Positions 28,280-37,585 are shown, counted from the stretch's first letter. The stretch: DNA of 64,000 bases from Crenobacter cavernae (GCF_003355495.1 NZ_CP031337.1:997001-1061000), one strand, 5' to 3'. Translations and numbers: made by a program. The notes: generated by a model not told the origin, from the letters alone.

Positions 28280-30652
28280 ATGTCGTCGCAACCCGCCGCT
28301 TTTCCGTTCATCCCGACGCCGATCCAGCAGGCGCTCGACTACTGGACCGACGCCTGGCAGCGCGGCGTCCTGTTCATCGACGTGCTGCGCGAGCGCGGCA
28401 ACGTCTATCTCGAGCACTCGCGCTCGGGCAAGCCGCCGGTGCTCGTGTTCGACTATGAGATCATCGTCGACGGCCGCACGCTCGAGCGCCCGGTCAACTA
28501 CGCACTGGCGGCGATCCAGGCGCCGGCCGGCTGCCCGGCGACCGACGCGAAAAAGCGCCCGTTCGTCGTGATCGACCCGCGCGCCGGCCACGGCCCGGGC
28601 ATCGGCGGCTTCAAGATGGACAGCGAGATCGGCATCGCGCTGCAACAAGGCCACCCGTGCTACTTCGTGATGTTCTTCCCGCAGCCGGTGCCGGGACAGA
28701 CGATAGAATGCGTCGCGCGCGCCGAGGCGGCCTTCCTCGCGAAGGTCAACGCGCAGCACCCGGAAGCGGCCGGCAAGCCGTTCGTGATCGGCAACTGTCA
28801 GGGCGGCTGGGCGCTGGCGATGCTCGCCGCCGCCGCGCCCGAGTTGGTCGGCCCGCTGCTTCTGGCCGGCTCGCCGCTGTCGTACTGGGCCGGCGAGCGC
28901 GGCAAGAACCCGATGCGCTATTCGGGCGGCCTGATGGGCGGCACCTGGGGCGCGTCGTTCGCCGGCGACCTCGGCCACGGCAGCTTCGACGGCGCCTACC
29001 TCGTCAACAACTTCGAGCAGCTCGACCCTTCCAACACCTACTGGAACAAGCTCTACCACCTGTACGCCTCGGTCGACACCGAGCGCGAGCGCTTCCTCGA
29101 ATTCGAGCGCTGGTGGGGCGGGCACTATCTGCTCAACAAGGCCGAGATGGAATGGATCACGCAGAAGCTGTTCGTCGGCAACCGGCTGACGGCCGGCGAG
29201 GTGACCACCGAGGACGGCTCGGTACGCATCGACCTCAGGAACATCCGCTCGCCTATCGTCGTGTTCGCGTCGTGGGGCGACAACATCACGCCGCCGCAAC
29301 AGGCGCTGAACTGGATCCCCGACCTGTACGACAGCGCGGAGGACATCCGCGTCAACGAGCAGACCATCGTCTACTGCCTGCACGAGCAGGTCGGCCATCT
29401 GGGCATCTTCGTGTCGGCCGGCGTCGCCAATAAGGAACACAGCGAATTCGCCAGCGCGCTGGATCTCATTGACGTGCTGCCGCCGGGCCTCTACGAAGCG
29501 GTCATCGAGGACACGCACCCGGAAACGCCGGGCCTCGAGTACGTAGAAGGCCGCTACGTGATCCGCTTCGAGCCGCGCGACGTCGCCGACATCCTCGCGC
29601 TCGACGACGGCCGCGATGACGAATGCGCGTTCGAGGTGGTGCGCCGCGTCGCCGAGATCAACCAGAGCGTCTACGACGCCTTCGTGTCGCCGTGGGTACG
29701 CGCGTTTTCCAACGACTACAGCGCCGCGTTCTGGCGCCACCTGAACCCGGCGCGTTTCGAGCGCGCGTTCTTCTCCGACCTCAACCCGGCGGTCGCGGCA
29801 GTCAAGCCCTTGGCCGAGTCGGTGCGCTCCGCGCGCGCGCAGCTAGCCGACGACAACCCGCTCTTGGCCGCGCAGCAGCAGGTATCAGACGCCGTCGTGC
29901 GCACGCTCGACGCCTGGCGCGACGCGCGCGACGCGGCCCAGGAACGCACCTTCTTCTCGATCTACGATGCGCCATGGCTGGCTGCGCTCACGGGCCTCAA
30001 GCCCGCCGCCGAGCGCGCGCTGAGGGCACGCGAAAAGGACTGGGACCAGGAAGAGCGGCTGCGCCTGAAGCACGCGGCGCTCGACGCCTACTACGAAAAA
30101 GGCTCGCCGGTGGTCGGTTTCCTGCGGCTGTTGATCTACGTCGCGATCGGCACCGGCGTCGTCGACGAGCGCGTGTTCAACGGCATCCGCCGCGTGATGC
30201 GCGACGTCGGCCTCGAGGAAAAGATGACGCTGGCCAAGCTCAAGGACATCATCAAGCGCCAGACCTTCCTCGTGCGCCAGGACGAGGAGCGCGCGCTCAA
30301 TGGCCTGCCCTCACTCTTGCCCGAAGCGCACTATCGTCGCCAGGCGCTCGATCTGGCGCGCGAGTTGCTGGCGCTGCCGGGCAAGATCAGCGACGAGAAG
30401 GAGGCGCGGCTCGCGCGCGTCGCCGACGTGCTGGGGCTGACGGCGGTAGAAGCGCCGGCCACCGAAACGCCGGCGCCGGTCGAGGCCGCACCGGCAGAAC
30501 AGCCGGCCCCCGCCAAGCCCACGATCGAAGCCATTGAGACCGCCGCGCCTGCCGACCCCGTCAAGGTCGAAACGGTCGCGTCTGCCGAAATCCCCACCCC
30601 CGCCGCCAAACCGGCGCCGCGCAAGCGCCGCGTGACGCCGAAGAAGGCGTGA
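28280..30652 (+). CDS. DUF3141 protein, PHA-synthase-like alpha/beta hydrolase
   Basis: A 790-residue protein of the DUF3141 family. The N-terminal 420 residues are an alpha/beta-hydrolase fold related to PHA synthases, with the nucleophile elbow GNCQGGW carrying Cys rather than Ser. The middle is helical. The last 65 residues are a disordered Ala/Pro/Glu tail ending in the basic PRKRRVTPKKA. Family members occur near polyhydroxyalkanoate and phosphotransacetylase genes, but none is next to this one. CGGAGGTCCGC precedes the ATG. TTGGCCGAG at 29810 encodes Leu-Ala-Glu. Confidence 0.85.
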   Translation: MSSQPAAFPFIPTPIQQALDYWTDAWQRGVLFIDVLRERGNVYLEHSRSGKPPVLVFDYEIIVDGRTLERPVNYALAAIQAPAGCPATDAKKRPFVVIDPRAGHGPGIGGFKMDSEIGIALQQGHPCYFVMFFPQPVPGQTIECVARAEAAFLAKVNAQHPEAAGKPFVIGNCQGGWALAMLAAAAPELVGPLLLAGSPLSYWAGERGKNPMRYSGGLMGGTWGASFAGDLGHGSFDGAYLVNNFEQLDPSNTYWNKLYHLYASVDTERERFLEFERWWGGHYLLNKAEMEWITQKLFVGNRLTAGEVTTEDGSVRIDLRNIRSPIVVFASWGDNITPPQQALNWIPDLYDSAEDIRVNEQTIVYCLHEQVGHLGIFVSAGVANKEHSEFASALDLIDVLPPGLYEAVIEDTHPETPGLEYVEGRYVIRFEPRDVADILALDDGRDDECAFEVVRRVAEINQSVYDAFVSPWVRAFSNDYSAAFWRHLNPARFERAFFSDLNPAVAAVKPLAESVRSARAQLADDNPLLAAQQQVSDAVVRTLDAWRDARDAAQERTFFSIYDAPWLAALTGLKPAAERALRAREKDWDQEERLRLKHAALDAYYEKGSPVVGFLRLLIYVAIGTGVVDERVFNGIRRVMRDVGLEEKMTLAKLKDIIKRQTFLVRQDEERALNGLPSLLPEAHYRRQALDLARELLALPGKISDEKEARLARVADVLGLTAVEAPATETPAPVEAAPAEQPAPAKPTIEAIETAAPADPVKVETVASAEIPTPAAKPAPRKRRVTPKKA

Positions 30653-30666
30653 CGCGCATAGCCCGA

Positions 30667-30692
30667 GACGGCGCACCGCGCCGTCTTTTTTT
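30667..30692 (+). terminator. Terminator downstream of the DUF3141 gene
   Basis: GACGGCGC and GCGCCGTC form a stem followed by seven T residues, 15 bases past the stop codon. Confidence 0.9.
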
Positions 30693-30763
30693 GCGCGCGG
30701 CTCGGCCAACCTTGGGCGAGGCCGCGCTACACTAACGCCCTTTCCGATCACAAGGCTGCACCC

Positions 30764-31300
30764 ATGGCGCTGTCCGCCACCATCTACAAAGCCAACCTCA
30801 GCATCTCCGACATGGACCGCGGCTACTACGCCGAGCACGGTCTGACCATCGCGCAGCACCCGTCCGAAACGCTGGAACGCATGATGCTGCGCGTCGCCGC
30901 GTTCGCGCTGCACGCGAGCGAAACGCTCGCCTTCACCAAGGGCCTGTCGGCCGACGACGAGCCCGAGCTGTGGCAGAAGAGCTACAGCGACGAGATCGAG
31001 CTGTGGATAGACCTGGGCGAGCCCGACGAGAAGCGCGTGAAAAAGGCGTGCGGCCGCGCTAACGAGGTGTGGCTGTACTGCTACGGCGGACGCGCCGCCG
31101 AGATCTGGTGGCAGGGCCTCAAGGGCAAGACCGGGCGCTTTGCCAACCTGAACGTGATCAATATCGCGCCGGCGACCTTGGCCGGGCTGGTCGCGCTGGT
31201 CGAGCGCAGCATGCAGCTGACCGCCACCATCCAGGACGGCCAGATGTGGCTGTCGAGCGGCGAGCAGTCGGTGCTGGTCGAGGGCGAACGCTGGCAGTAG
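30764..31300 (+). CDS. yaeQ: YaeQ family protein
   Basis: A 178-residue protein collinear with YaeQ (MALSATIYKANLSISDMDR, HPSETLERMMLRVAAFALHA, DLGEPDEKRVKKACGRANEV). YaeQ has a PD-(D/E)XK nuclease-like fold and was found as a suppressor of rfaH-dependent hemolysin loss; its activity is unproven. Length is normal. It has its own promoter region and a hairpin terminator made from a copy of the repeated word. Confidence 0.93.
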   Translation: MALSATIYKANLSISDMDRGYYAEHGLTIAQHPSETLERMMLRVAAFALHASETLAFTKGLSADDEPELWQKSYSDEIELWIDLGEPDEKRVKKACGRANEVWLYCYGGRAAEIWWQGLKGKTGRFANLNVINIAPATLAGLVALVERSMQLTATIQDGQMWLSSGEQSVLVEGERWQ

Positions 31301-31321
31301 GACGGCCCGGATCGCGCGATG

Positions 31322-31362
31322 AAAAAAGCTCGGCCAACCCCTTAAGGTTAGCCGAGTTTTTT
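31322..31362. terminator. Bidirectional terminator between yaeQ and pagL
   Basis: AAAAAAGCTCGGCCAACC and GGTTAGCCGAGTTTTTT form a stem with an A run on one side and a T run on the other, serving both convergent genes. The left arm is an exact copy of the repeated word; the right arm has one mismatch (TTAGCCGAG). Confidence 0.9.
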
Positions 31363-31380
31363 CGTGCCGAGCGGTGCGCG

Positions 31381-31899
31381 CTACAGCGCCCACCGGTAGC
31401 GCATCGTCACGAGGTTCGCGCCCGGGTTGGGCTGGGTCAGGCCGGCGTTCGAGAAGTGCCGGAAGTCGACGCTGACTTCGTGTGCGCCGAAGGCGTAGCC
31501 GGCGGACAGGCGCGACGCGAAATGCCAGCGGGAGTTGAGGTCGTGCCCCGACCCCCAGCATTTATCCGACACCCAGGAGGGGCCGACGCCGACCTCGACG
31601 AACGGCCCCCAGCCGGTGCGCGCCCCCTTGAACTGGTAGTGCAGCAAGGGCTCGGCGGTGACGCTCCACACCGAGTCGCGCGCGGTGTCGCTGTAGCCGG
31701 CTCCGAGTTCGAAGCGGCTCTCGAGCACGCCGGTGTCGTTGTCGGCCCAGCGCCAGGGCAGGATCCAGTCGACGCCGACGCGCACGTCGCCCGACCCGGA
31801 AGGACGCGTCACCTTGCCGAGCGACAGCACGAACCCGTCCACCGCCCACGCGGGCAGCGCCAGGCTCCACAGTAGCGGCAAGCACGATGCACGGCGCAT
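31381..31899 (-). CDS. pagL: Lipid A 3-O-deacylase PagL
   Basis: A 172-residue outer-membrane enzyme with a signal peptide (MRRASCLPLLWSLALPAWA) and beta-barrel pattern. The catalytic pair is His148 and Ser150 in FRHFSNAGLTQPNPG, with the conserved NPG following. PagL removes the 3-linked acyl chain from lipid A, reducing endotoxicity and altering polymyxin resistance. Upstream, ATGTCTTA (31938) and TAAGACAT (31980) are inverted and could be a regulator site. Confidence 0.9.
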   Translation of the reverse strand: MRRASCLPLLWSLALPAWAVDGFVLSLGKVTRPSGSGDVRVGVDWILPWRWADNDTGVLESRFELGAGYSDTARDSVWSVTAEPLLHYQFKGARTGWGPFVEVGVGPSWVSDKCWGSGHDLNSRWHFASRLSAGYAFGAHEVSVDFRHFSNAGLTQPNPGANLVTMRYRWAL

Positions 31900-32078
31900 G
31901 AGGTCCCCCTTCCTGTCTGCGGCCAGCGATAAAGCTTATGTCTTAAAATTAGCCATTACAGGATTCTAAACAAGCCATATAAGACATCCGTTACATGGGC
32001 TACGTAAAAAACATAGCCATCAGGGCGCTAAAACACAAAACACGTAATCATCGGGCCGGGAGTCCCCGCCGCTCGGCA

Positions 32079-32240
32079 CAACGGCAAGAACCCGCCGGCG
32101 GAATACACCCGCCCGACCGCCGCCAGCGGCGGCGCGGCGAGCCAGACCGGCTTCTTCTTGAAGCGGCCGGCGATCGACGAGATCAGGATCGCGATCTGCA
32201 GGAAGATCACCACGACGCCGAACGGCCGCGCGTGAATCCT
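32079..32240 (-). pseudogene. Fragment resembling the C-terminus of a DUF4337 membrane protein
   Basis: Between pagL and the glycine-zipper gene the minus strand reads FGVVVIFLQIAILISSIAGR then KKKPVWLAAPPLAAVGRVYS, a two-helix pattern like the end of DUF4337 proteins. The frame upstream is Arg-rich noise crossing a terminator, and there is no start or ribosome binding site. I read it as a remnant; the family match is by eye. Confidence 0.35.
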
Positions 32241-32263
32241 AAGCTTGGCCGGGCCGCAAACGC

Positions 32264-32292
32264 AAAAAGGGCGCCGCGACGGCGCCCTTTTC
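32264..32292. terminator. Terminator downstream of the glycine-zipper gene
   Basis: AAAGGGCGCC and GGCGCCCTTT form a perfect stem flanked by an A run and a T run, working in both directions. An almost identical hairpin occurs at 38166-38192. Confidence 0.85.
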
Positions 32293-32320
32293 CTGTGCCG
32301 GCGTGAACCGGCAGCGCAAC

Positions 32321-32815
32321 TCAACGCGCGACCGGCTCGGCGCTCACGCGCATTTCCAGGCGTTTACCCGGGTTGGCCGGCAGCGTCACCGTGTCGCGGT
32401 GGCCGCGGTAGTCGTAGGTCACCGAGTAGCCGGCCAGCTGCTTCTGGATCACCGGGCGGCATTCCTGCGCGACCGGCGTCGGCTTGGCGCCGACGGTCTG
32501 CGCGATCTGGCGGCCGGCCATCGCGCCGCCGATCGCGCCGACCACGGTCGCCACCGTCTTGCCCCTGCCGCCGCCGACCTGATGGCCGGCGAGGCCGCCG
32601 ATCAGGCCGCCGAGCACCGCGCCGCCGTTCTCCGCGGTCATGACGTCCTGCAGGCCGCCGGTCGACGTCGGGTTCTGCGCCGTCGCGTTGCAGCCGGACT
32701 GGATCTGCTCGTACACCGGCTCGCTCTTCACCACCGTCGCGTAGTCGGTATAGCTGGCGGCGTTCGCGGCGCCGGCGGCGAGCATCAGGAGGGGGAATAC
32801 GATGTTCTTGTTCAT
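32321..32815 (-). CDS. Glycine-zipper 2TM-domain envelope protein
   Basis: A 164-residue protein with a signal peptide (MNKNIVFPLLMLAAGAANA). The centre is a glycine zipper of the 17-kDa antigen/SlyB type (GGAVLGGLIGGLAGHQVGGG and TVVGAIGGAMAGRQIAQTVG), then a beta-rich C-terminal part (GYSVTYDYRGHRDTVTLPA). No lipobox cysteine is present, so it is probably periplasmic or inserted in the outer membrane. Similar proteins affect envelope stability. Start is well set by the signal peptide. Confidence 0.85.
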   Translation of the reverse strand: MNKNIVFPLLMLAAGAANAASYTDYATVVKSEPVYEQIQSGCNATAQNPTSTGGLQDVMTAENGGAVLGGLIGGLAGHQVGGGRGKTVATVVGAIGGAMAGRQIAQTVGAKPTPVAQECRPVIQKQLAGYSVTYDYRGHRDTVTLPANPGKRLEMRVSAEPVAR

Positions 32816-33102
32816 GGTGTGGAGTTCTCGGTTGATCGCAGCAAGCCCTGCTGACGCCGAGTATAGGAGCGCACCCGCTTCGCGCTCTGTGAAGAACTGT
32901 TAGCAAATTTGAAGCGCGCGGCCCGCCCGCTTTCGTCCCAGGGACATCGCCGTCGCCGAACCCCGCCGCCGGTTTTCCCACCTTCACCCCGCTCCCGTGC
33001 GTGAGGTCGACAGTGCCGATAGCGGCATCTAGACTCAACGAACCGATTCCCAAGCCGGGGATCGCGCGACAAGGATGGCGAATTCACAGGGGCGCTATCG
33101 AT

Positions 33103-34122
33103 ATGAATAAGAACAAAGCCGTTTATCGGTGCCACGATTTGCTCTCCGACGTCGATGGGCGGCGGGTCATTGTCGACGCCATCGACGACCCCGCCGACCA
33201 GATTGCCGACCTCAGGGACGGACTGCTCGGCCGGCCGGCCCGGATTTCCCCGAAGTTCTTCTACGACGCGCAGGGCTGCGCGCTCTACGGCGCCATCTGC
33301 GCGCTGGCCGAGTATTACCCGACCCGAACCGAAGCGCTGATCTACGAGCGCTGCCGCGACCCGATCGCCGAGCATCTGCCGCACGGCGGGCAATGGGTCG
33401 ACCTGGGCTGCGGCGACGGGGCGAAATCGCGGCAGTGGCTTAAGCCTGCCGGTGTGCGGCGGTATATCGGTGTGGACATCGCCGCCGACTGGTTGCAGGC
33501 GACGCTGGAGGCGACCGAGAGGCAGTTCCCCGAGGTCGACTGTCTGGGCGTGGTGACCGACTTCACCCGGCCGTTCCACATCCAGCCCGTCCTGAACGAC
33601 TGTCCGGGCTCGCCGCCGATCTTTTTCTACCCCGGCTCGTCGATCGGCAATTTCACGCCGGAACAAGCGCTGGCGCTGCTGCGCTCGATCCGCGCCCATC
33701 TGGGCCGTGACGGGCGATTGCTGATCGGCGTCGATCTGGTCAAGGACGCCGCCACGGTGGAAGCCGCTTACGACGACGCGCTCGGCGTGACGGCCGCGTT
33801 CAATCGCAACGTCTTGCGTGTCGCCAACCGGCTGCTGGACGCCGACTTCGACCCGGGCCGCTTCGGCCATAAGGCGTTCTTCAACGCGGCCGAGAGCCGG
33901 ATCGAGATGCACCTTATGGCACTTGCGGCCCATAGCGTGCGGATCGGCGACGTCCAACGACGGTTCGACGCCAGCGAGACCATCGTGACCGAATACTCGT
34001 ACAAGTACACGCCGGAGCGCTTCAAGGCGCTGCTGGCCGCGGCCGGTTACGGCGAAACGCACCACTGGACCGACGATCGCGCGTGGTTCGGCGTGTTCGT
34101 CGCCGGCCCGGCCCGTGAATAG
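33103..34122 (+). CDS. egtD: L-histidine N-alpha-methyltransferase EgtD
   Basis: A 339-residue SAM-dependent enzyme that trimethylates histidine to hercynine, the first step of ergothioneine synthesis. It has SPKFFYDAQGCALYGAICAL, the SAM motif WVDLGCGDGAKSRQWL, FFYPGSSIGNFTPEQA and the C-terminal EYSYKYTPERF, all typical of EgtD. I start at 33103 (MNKNKAVYRCHD); the frame extends to 33001 without conservation. The stop codon is one base before the egtB start, so the two are translationally linked. Confidence 0.93.
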   Translation: MNKNKAVYRCHDLLSDVDGRRVIVDAIDDPADQIADLRDGLLGRPARISPKFFYDAQGCALYGAICALAEYYPTRTEALIYERCRDPIAEHLPHGGQWVDLGCGDGAKSRQWLKPAGVRRYIGVDIAADWLQATLEATERQFPEVDCLGVVTDFTRPFHIQPVLNDCPGSPPIFFYPGSSIGNFTPEQALALLRSIRAHLGRDGRLLIGVDLVKDAATVEAAYDDALGVTAAFNRNVLRVANRLLDADFDPGRFGHKAFFNAAESRIEMHLMALAAHSVRIGDVQRRFDASETIVTEYSYKYTPERFKALLAAAGYGETHHWTDDRAWFGVFVAGPARE

Positions 34123-34123
34123 C

Positions 34124-35365
34124 ATGCGCGACCCACGCCAAGCCGCGCTGCTGGCCGCCTTCGAGCGGACGCGACGCCAGACGATGGCGCTGGTCGACGG
34201 GCTCACGGCGGAGGACTGCATGGTGCAGTCGATGCCGGACGCCAGCCCGGTCAAATGGCACCTCGCGCACGCGAGCTGGTTTTTCGAGACCTTCGTGCTC
34301 GAGGCGGTTCGGCCGGACGTGCCGCCGTTCGATCCGGCGTTCCGGGTGCTGTTCAATTCCTACTACGTCGGCGTCGGCGAGCGGCACCCGCGGCCCGAGC
34401 GCGGCGTGCTGTCCCGGCCTTCGCTCGATACGGTACTCGGCTACCGGCAGACCGTCGACGCGCGGATGGCGGAGCTGCTCGACGGCCCGCCGCAATCCGC
34501 CCGGCTGCTGGACCTCGTCGAACTCGGCGTCCACCACGAACAGCAGCATCAGGAGCTGATCCTGACCGATCTCAAGCATCACTTCTGGCGCAACCCGCTG
34601 CGCCCCGCCTACCGCCCGCCGCCGACCTTGGCCGAGGCGCCGGTGGCGGCGCTGCGCTTCCTGCCGTCAGACGGCGGCCTGGCAGACATCGGTCACGACG
34701 GCCCGGGCTTCGCCTTCGACAACGAAACGCCCCGGCATCGCGTCTGGCTGGAACCGTTCGCGTTCGCCTGCCGCCCGGTGAGCAATCGCGAATACCAGGC
34801 CTTCATCGCCGACGGCGGCTACGCGCGCGCCGAACTGTGGCTGTCGGACGGCTGGGATACCTGCCAGCAGGAAGGCTGGCAGGCGCCGCTGTATTGGCAG
34901 CGCGCCGACCCGGAACGATGGACTGTGTTCACGCTCCACGGCCAACGGCCGGTGCATCCCGACGAGCCCGTCTGCCACGTCGGCTATTACGAGGCGGACG
35001 CCTATGCGCGCTGGGCGGGCGCGCGGCTGCCGACCGAGCAGGAATGGGAATACGTAGCTCAATCAAATCTTGCACGAAGCGCGGCGCCGGTACGCGATGC
35101 CGCCGGTCATCCCCGCCCGCAAACGCCGGACGGCCCGGTCCACGGCGACGTGTGGGAATGGACGCAGAGCGCCTACCTGCCGTACCCGGGTTTCAAGCCC
35201 GCCGCCGGCGCGGTCGGCGAATACAACGGCAAGTTCATGATCAACCAGATGGTGCTGCGCGGCGGCTCGTGCGCGACGCCGTACGGCCACATCCGCCCGA
35301 GCTACCGCAACTTCTTCCCGCCGTCCGCGCGCTGGCAGTTCAGCGGGATACGCCTGGCGCGATAG
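34124..35365 (+). CDS. egtB: Ergothioneine sulfoxide synthase EgtB
   Basis: A 413-residue iron enzyme. The N-terminal DinB-like domain carries the iron ligands in WHLAHASWF and HHEQQHQEL (HxxxHxE); the C-terminal FGE-sulfatase domain includes GYYEADAYARWAGARLPTEQ, GDVWEWTQSAYLPYPGF and RPSYRNFFPP. It joins hercynine to cysteine (or gamma-Glu-Cys) with oxygen to form the sulfoxide. Start is the ATG at 34124; a GTG at 34115 would overlap egtD by 8 bases. An egtE or egtC is not seen. A decayed second copy of its 3' end is at 38763. Confidence 0.93.
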   Translation: MRDPRQAALLAAFERTRRQTMALVDGLTAEDCMVQSMPDASPVKWHLAHASWFFETFVLEAVRPDVPPFDPAFRVLFNSYYVGVGERHPRPERGVLSRPSLDTVLGYRQTVDARMAELLDGPPQSARLLDLVELGVHHEQQHQELILTDLKHHFWRNPLRPAYRPPPTLAEAPVAALRFLPSDGGLADIGHDGPGFAFDNETPRHRVWLEPFAFACRPVSNREYQAFIADGGYARAELWLSDGWDTCQQEGWQAPLYWQRADPERWTVFTLHGQRPVHPDEPVCHVGYYEADAYARWAGARLPTEQEWEYVAQSNLARSAAPVRDAAGHPRPQTPDGPVHGDVWEWTQSAYLPYPGFKPAAGAVGEYNGKFMINQMVLRGGSCATPYGHIRPSYRNFFPPSARWQFSGIRLAR

Positions 35366-35431
35366 CGCAGCGGGCCGGGCTTGGCCGAGCCTGCCGCACG
35401 CGGCTCCCGGCCAAGAGCGTCATTCATGACG

Positions 35432-35920
35432 CTAGTCCGACCCTTTCCGCCGATAGCTGGCCGTCATGAACCGGTGCCAGTTTCCGTCGTCGCCCAGCAC
35501 GTGCGAGGTCAGGACGCGGTGGTCTTCGCTCTTGATCTCGATCTCGTCCCGGTACTTCGCCAGCTTGCCTTCCGTCACGAAGTCCGGGCCTTCGGCATTG
35601 AGCGTCAGCACCTTCTGGGCCGCATCGAGCGAGCCGTCGTACACCCACAGATAGCTCATCATCGAGCCGACCCACGTGCCGACGTAGCGTTTGTTCTGCG
35701 GGTCGTAGCCCAGCGTCATCAACGTCGTCGCCATGCCGCAGCCGGGCATCTCGCCACGGCCCTCGCACAGCACCCACAGGCCGCCCAACGATCGGACGCT
35801 TTCCGTCCCCGCGAACGTCTCCGACGGCTTGCCGGGCCCCATCCCCGCCTCGCTCTCGTACGTCCACTCGCCGACCAGTTGCTGCAGCCACTGGTGTTCC
35901 TTCAGTGCTTCGGTCTTCAT
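35432..35920 (-). CDS. DUF1579 family protein
   Basis: A 162-residue protein with the DUF1579 pattern: LVGEWTYESEAGMGPGKP, SLGGLWVLCEGRGEMPG, MTLGYDPQNKRYVGTWVGSM and the closing FMTASYRRKG. The fold is lipocalin-like and the function unknown. GGGAGGCATCG precedes the ATG at 35920; the in-frame extension to 36022 crosses the divergent promoter region. It converges on egtB with a 66-base gap that holds a copy of the repeated word (35381). Confidence 0.85.
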   Translation of the reverse strand: MKTEALKEHQWLQQLVGEWTYESEAGMGPGKPSETFAGTESVRSLGGLWVLCEGRGEMPGCGMATTLMTLGYDPQNKRYVGTWVGSMMSYLWVYDGSLDAAQKVLTLNAEGPDFVTEGKLAKYRDEIEIKSEDHRVLTSHVLGDDGNWHRFMTASYRRKGSD

Positions 35921-36081
35921 CGATGCCTCCCCGGCTGCGATTCGTGGTCTGCAGTGTAGTCGCCGAAGTCCGGCCGTTCCGACTTTCCTATAGTGAGGCC
36001 ATGTCTCGTGCCATAAGGGCACAGGACCGAACGGCGGGCCGTAAAAAAGCGACGCGGCCGTCGGCCCGTAAGGAGGAATCC

Positions 36082-37554
36082 ATGTCGACTTCCATCAGCG
36101 GTGAAGCGGCCGTACCCGGTCCCGACGAGCACATCGCCGACGCCGACGAGCGCCTGTACAACCACGACCTCGCGCCCGTTCCGCTCGGCAAGCGCACCTG
36201 GACCGGCTACAGCATTTTCGCGATGTGGATGTCGGACGTGCACAGCGTCGGCGGCTACACCTTCGCCGCGAGCCTGTTCCTGCTCGGCATCTCCGGCTGG
36301 CAGGTGCTGACCGCCCTCACCGTCGGCATCCTGGCCGTCTACGTGCTGATGAACTGGGTCGGCAAGCCCAGCCAGGTGCACGGCATCCCGTTCCCGGTCA
36401 TGGCCCGCGTCAGCATGGGCGTGATGGGTGCGAATCTGGCGGCGACGATCCGCGGCGTGGTCGGCATCGTCTGGTACGGCGTGCAGACCTATTTCGCGTC
36501 GAAGGCGGTCGCCACCTTGCTGGTGCTGTTCATTCCGGCGGTGGTGGCGCTGCGCGAGTTCAGCTTCGTGCGGCTCGACGGCCTCGGCTGGGTCAGCTTC
36601 CTGTTCATGTGGTTCTTCCAGCTGATCATCTTCCAGCGCGGCATGGAAACCATCCGTCGTTTCATCGACTTCTGCGGCCCGGCAGTCTACGTGGTGATGT
36701 TCATCCTGATGGGCTGGATCCTGTCGCAGGCCGGCTTCGAAAGCCTCAACCTCACGCTGGGCGGCAAGGTGCTGTCCGGCGGCGAACAGTGGCTCAGCAT
36801 GGGGAACGCCACCTTGCTCGTGGTGAGCTACTTCGCCGCGCTGCTGCTCAACTTCGGCGACTTCTCGCGCTTCGCGAAGAGCGAGCGGCAGATGAAGGTC
36901 GGCAACTTCCTCGGCCTGCCGGTCAACTTCATCGTGTTCTCGCTCGTCACCGTGATCGTCACCGCCGGCAGCGTCAAGGTGTTCGGCGAAATGATCATGG
37001 ACCCGGTCGAGATCGTCGCGCGCATCGACAACAAGTTCGCCGTCGTGATCGGCAGCCTGACCTTCGTCGTCGCGACGATGGGCATCAACATCGTCGCCAA
37101 CTTCGTGTCGCCGGCCTACGACATCGCCAACCTGTTCCCGAAGCATGTCGACTTCAAGAAGGGCGGCCTGATCGCGTCGATCCTCGCCGTGCTCGTGTGC
37201 CCATGGATCTTCGTCGACAGCCCGAAGGCGATCACCATCTTCGTCAGCGTGTTCGGCGCCGTGCTGGCGCCGATGTACGGCGTGATGATGGCCGACTACT
37301 ACCTCATCAAGAAGCAGGCGGTGAAGACGGCCGAGCTGTACACGATGTCGCCCACCGGCCACTTCCATTACGACGGCGGCTGGAACAAGATCGGCGTCTT
37401 CGCGCTGCTCTTGTCCGGCGCCATCTCGATCGGCTGGGAGATCAGCACGCAACTGTTCAAGATCCTGCCCGAGAACAACTTCGGCTGGGTCATCGGCGCG
37501 GTCGCGGGGGCGGCGATCTACCTTTTGATGATGCGCGGGGCGCATCGCAGATAG
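36082..37554 (+). CDS. NCS1 family nucleobase:cation symporter
   Basis: A 490-residue protein with twelve membrane helices. The NCS1 signature is clear at the N-terminus: NHDLAPVPLGKRTWTGYS, then MWMSDVHSVGGYTFAASLF and GVVGIVWYGVQTYFASKA. Family members import uracil, cytosine, allantoin, hydantoin or thiamine precursors; no catabolic gene adjoins it, so the substrate is open. AAGGAGGAATCC, a near-ideal ribosome binding site, precedes the ATG and fixes the start. Confidence 0.9.
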   Translation: MSTSISGEAAVPGPDEHIADADERLYNHDLAPVPLGKRTWTGYSIFAMWMSDVHSVGGYTFAASLFLLGISGWQVLTALTVGILAVYVLMNWVGKPSQVHGIPFPVMARVSMGVMGANLAATIRGVVGIVWYGVQTYFASKAVATLLVLFIPAVVALREFSFVRLDGLGWVSFLFMWFFQLIIFQRGMETIRRFIDFCGPAVYVVMFILMGWILSQAGFESLNLTLGGKVLSGGEQWLSMGNATLLVVSYFAALLLNFGDFSRFAKSERQMKVGNFLGLPVNFIVFSLVTVIVTAGSVKVFGEMIMDPVEIVARIDNKFAVVIGSLTFVVATMGINIVANFVSPAYDIANLFPKHVDFKKGGLIASILAVLVCPWIFVDSPKAITIFVSVFGAVLAPMYGVMMADYYLIKKQAVKTAELYTMSPTGHFHYDGGWNKIGVFALLLSGAISIGWEISTQLFKILPENNFGWVIGAVAGAAIYLLMMRGAHRR

Positions 37555-37585
37555 GCGGCCGAGCGGTTTTTCGGTGGTCTAACAG

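Noticed and set aside
31938..31987. ATGTCTTA/TAAGACAT inverted repeat upstream of pagL as a PhoP box
   Set aside because: It does not match the direct-repeat form of PhoP sites; it is noted only as a possible regulator site.
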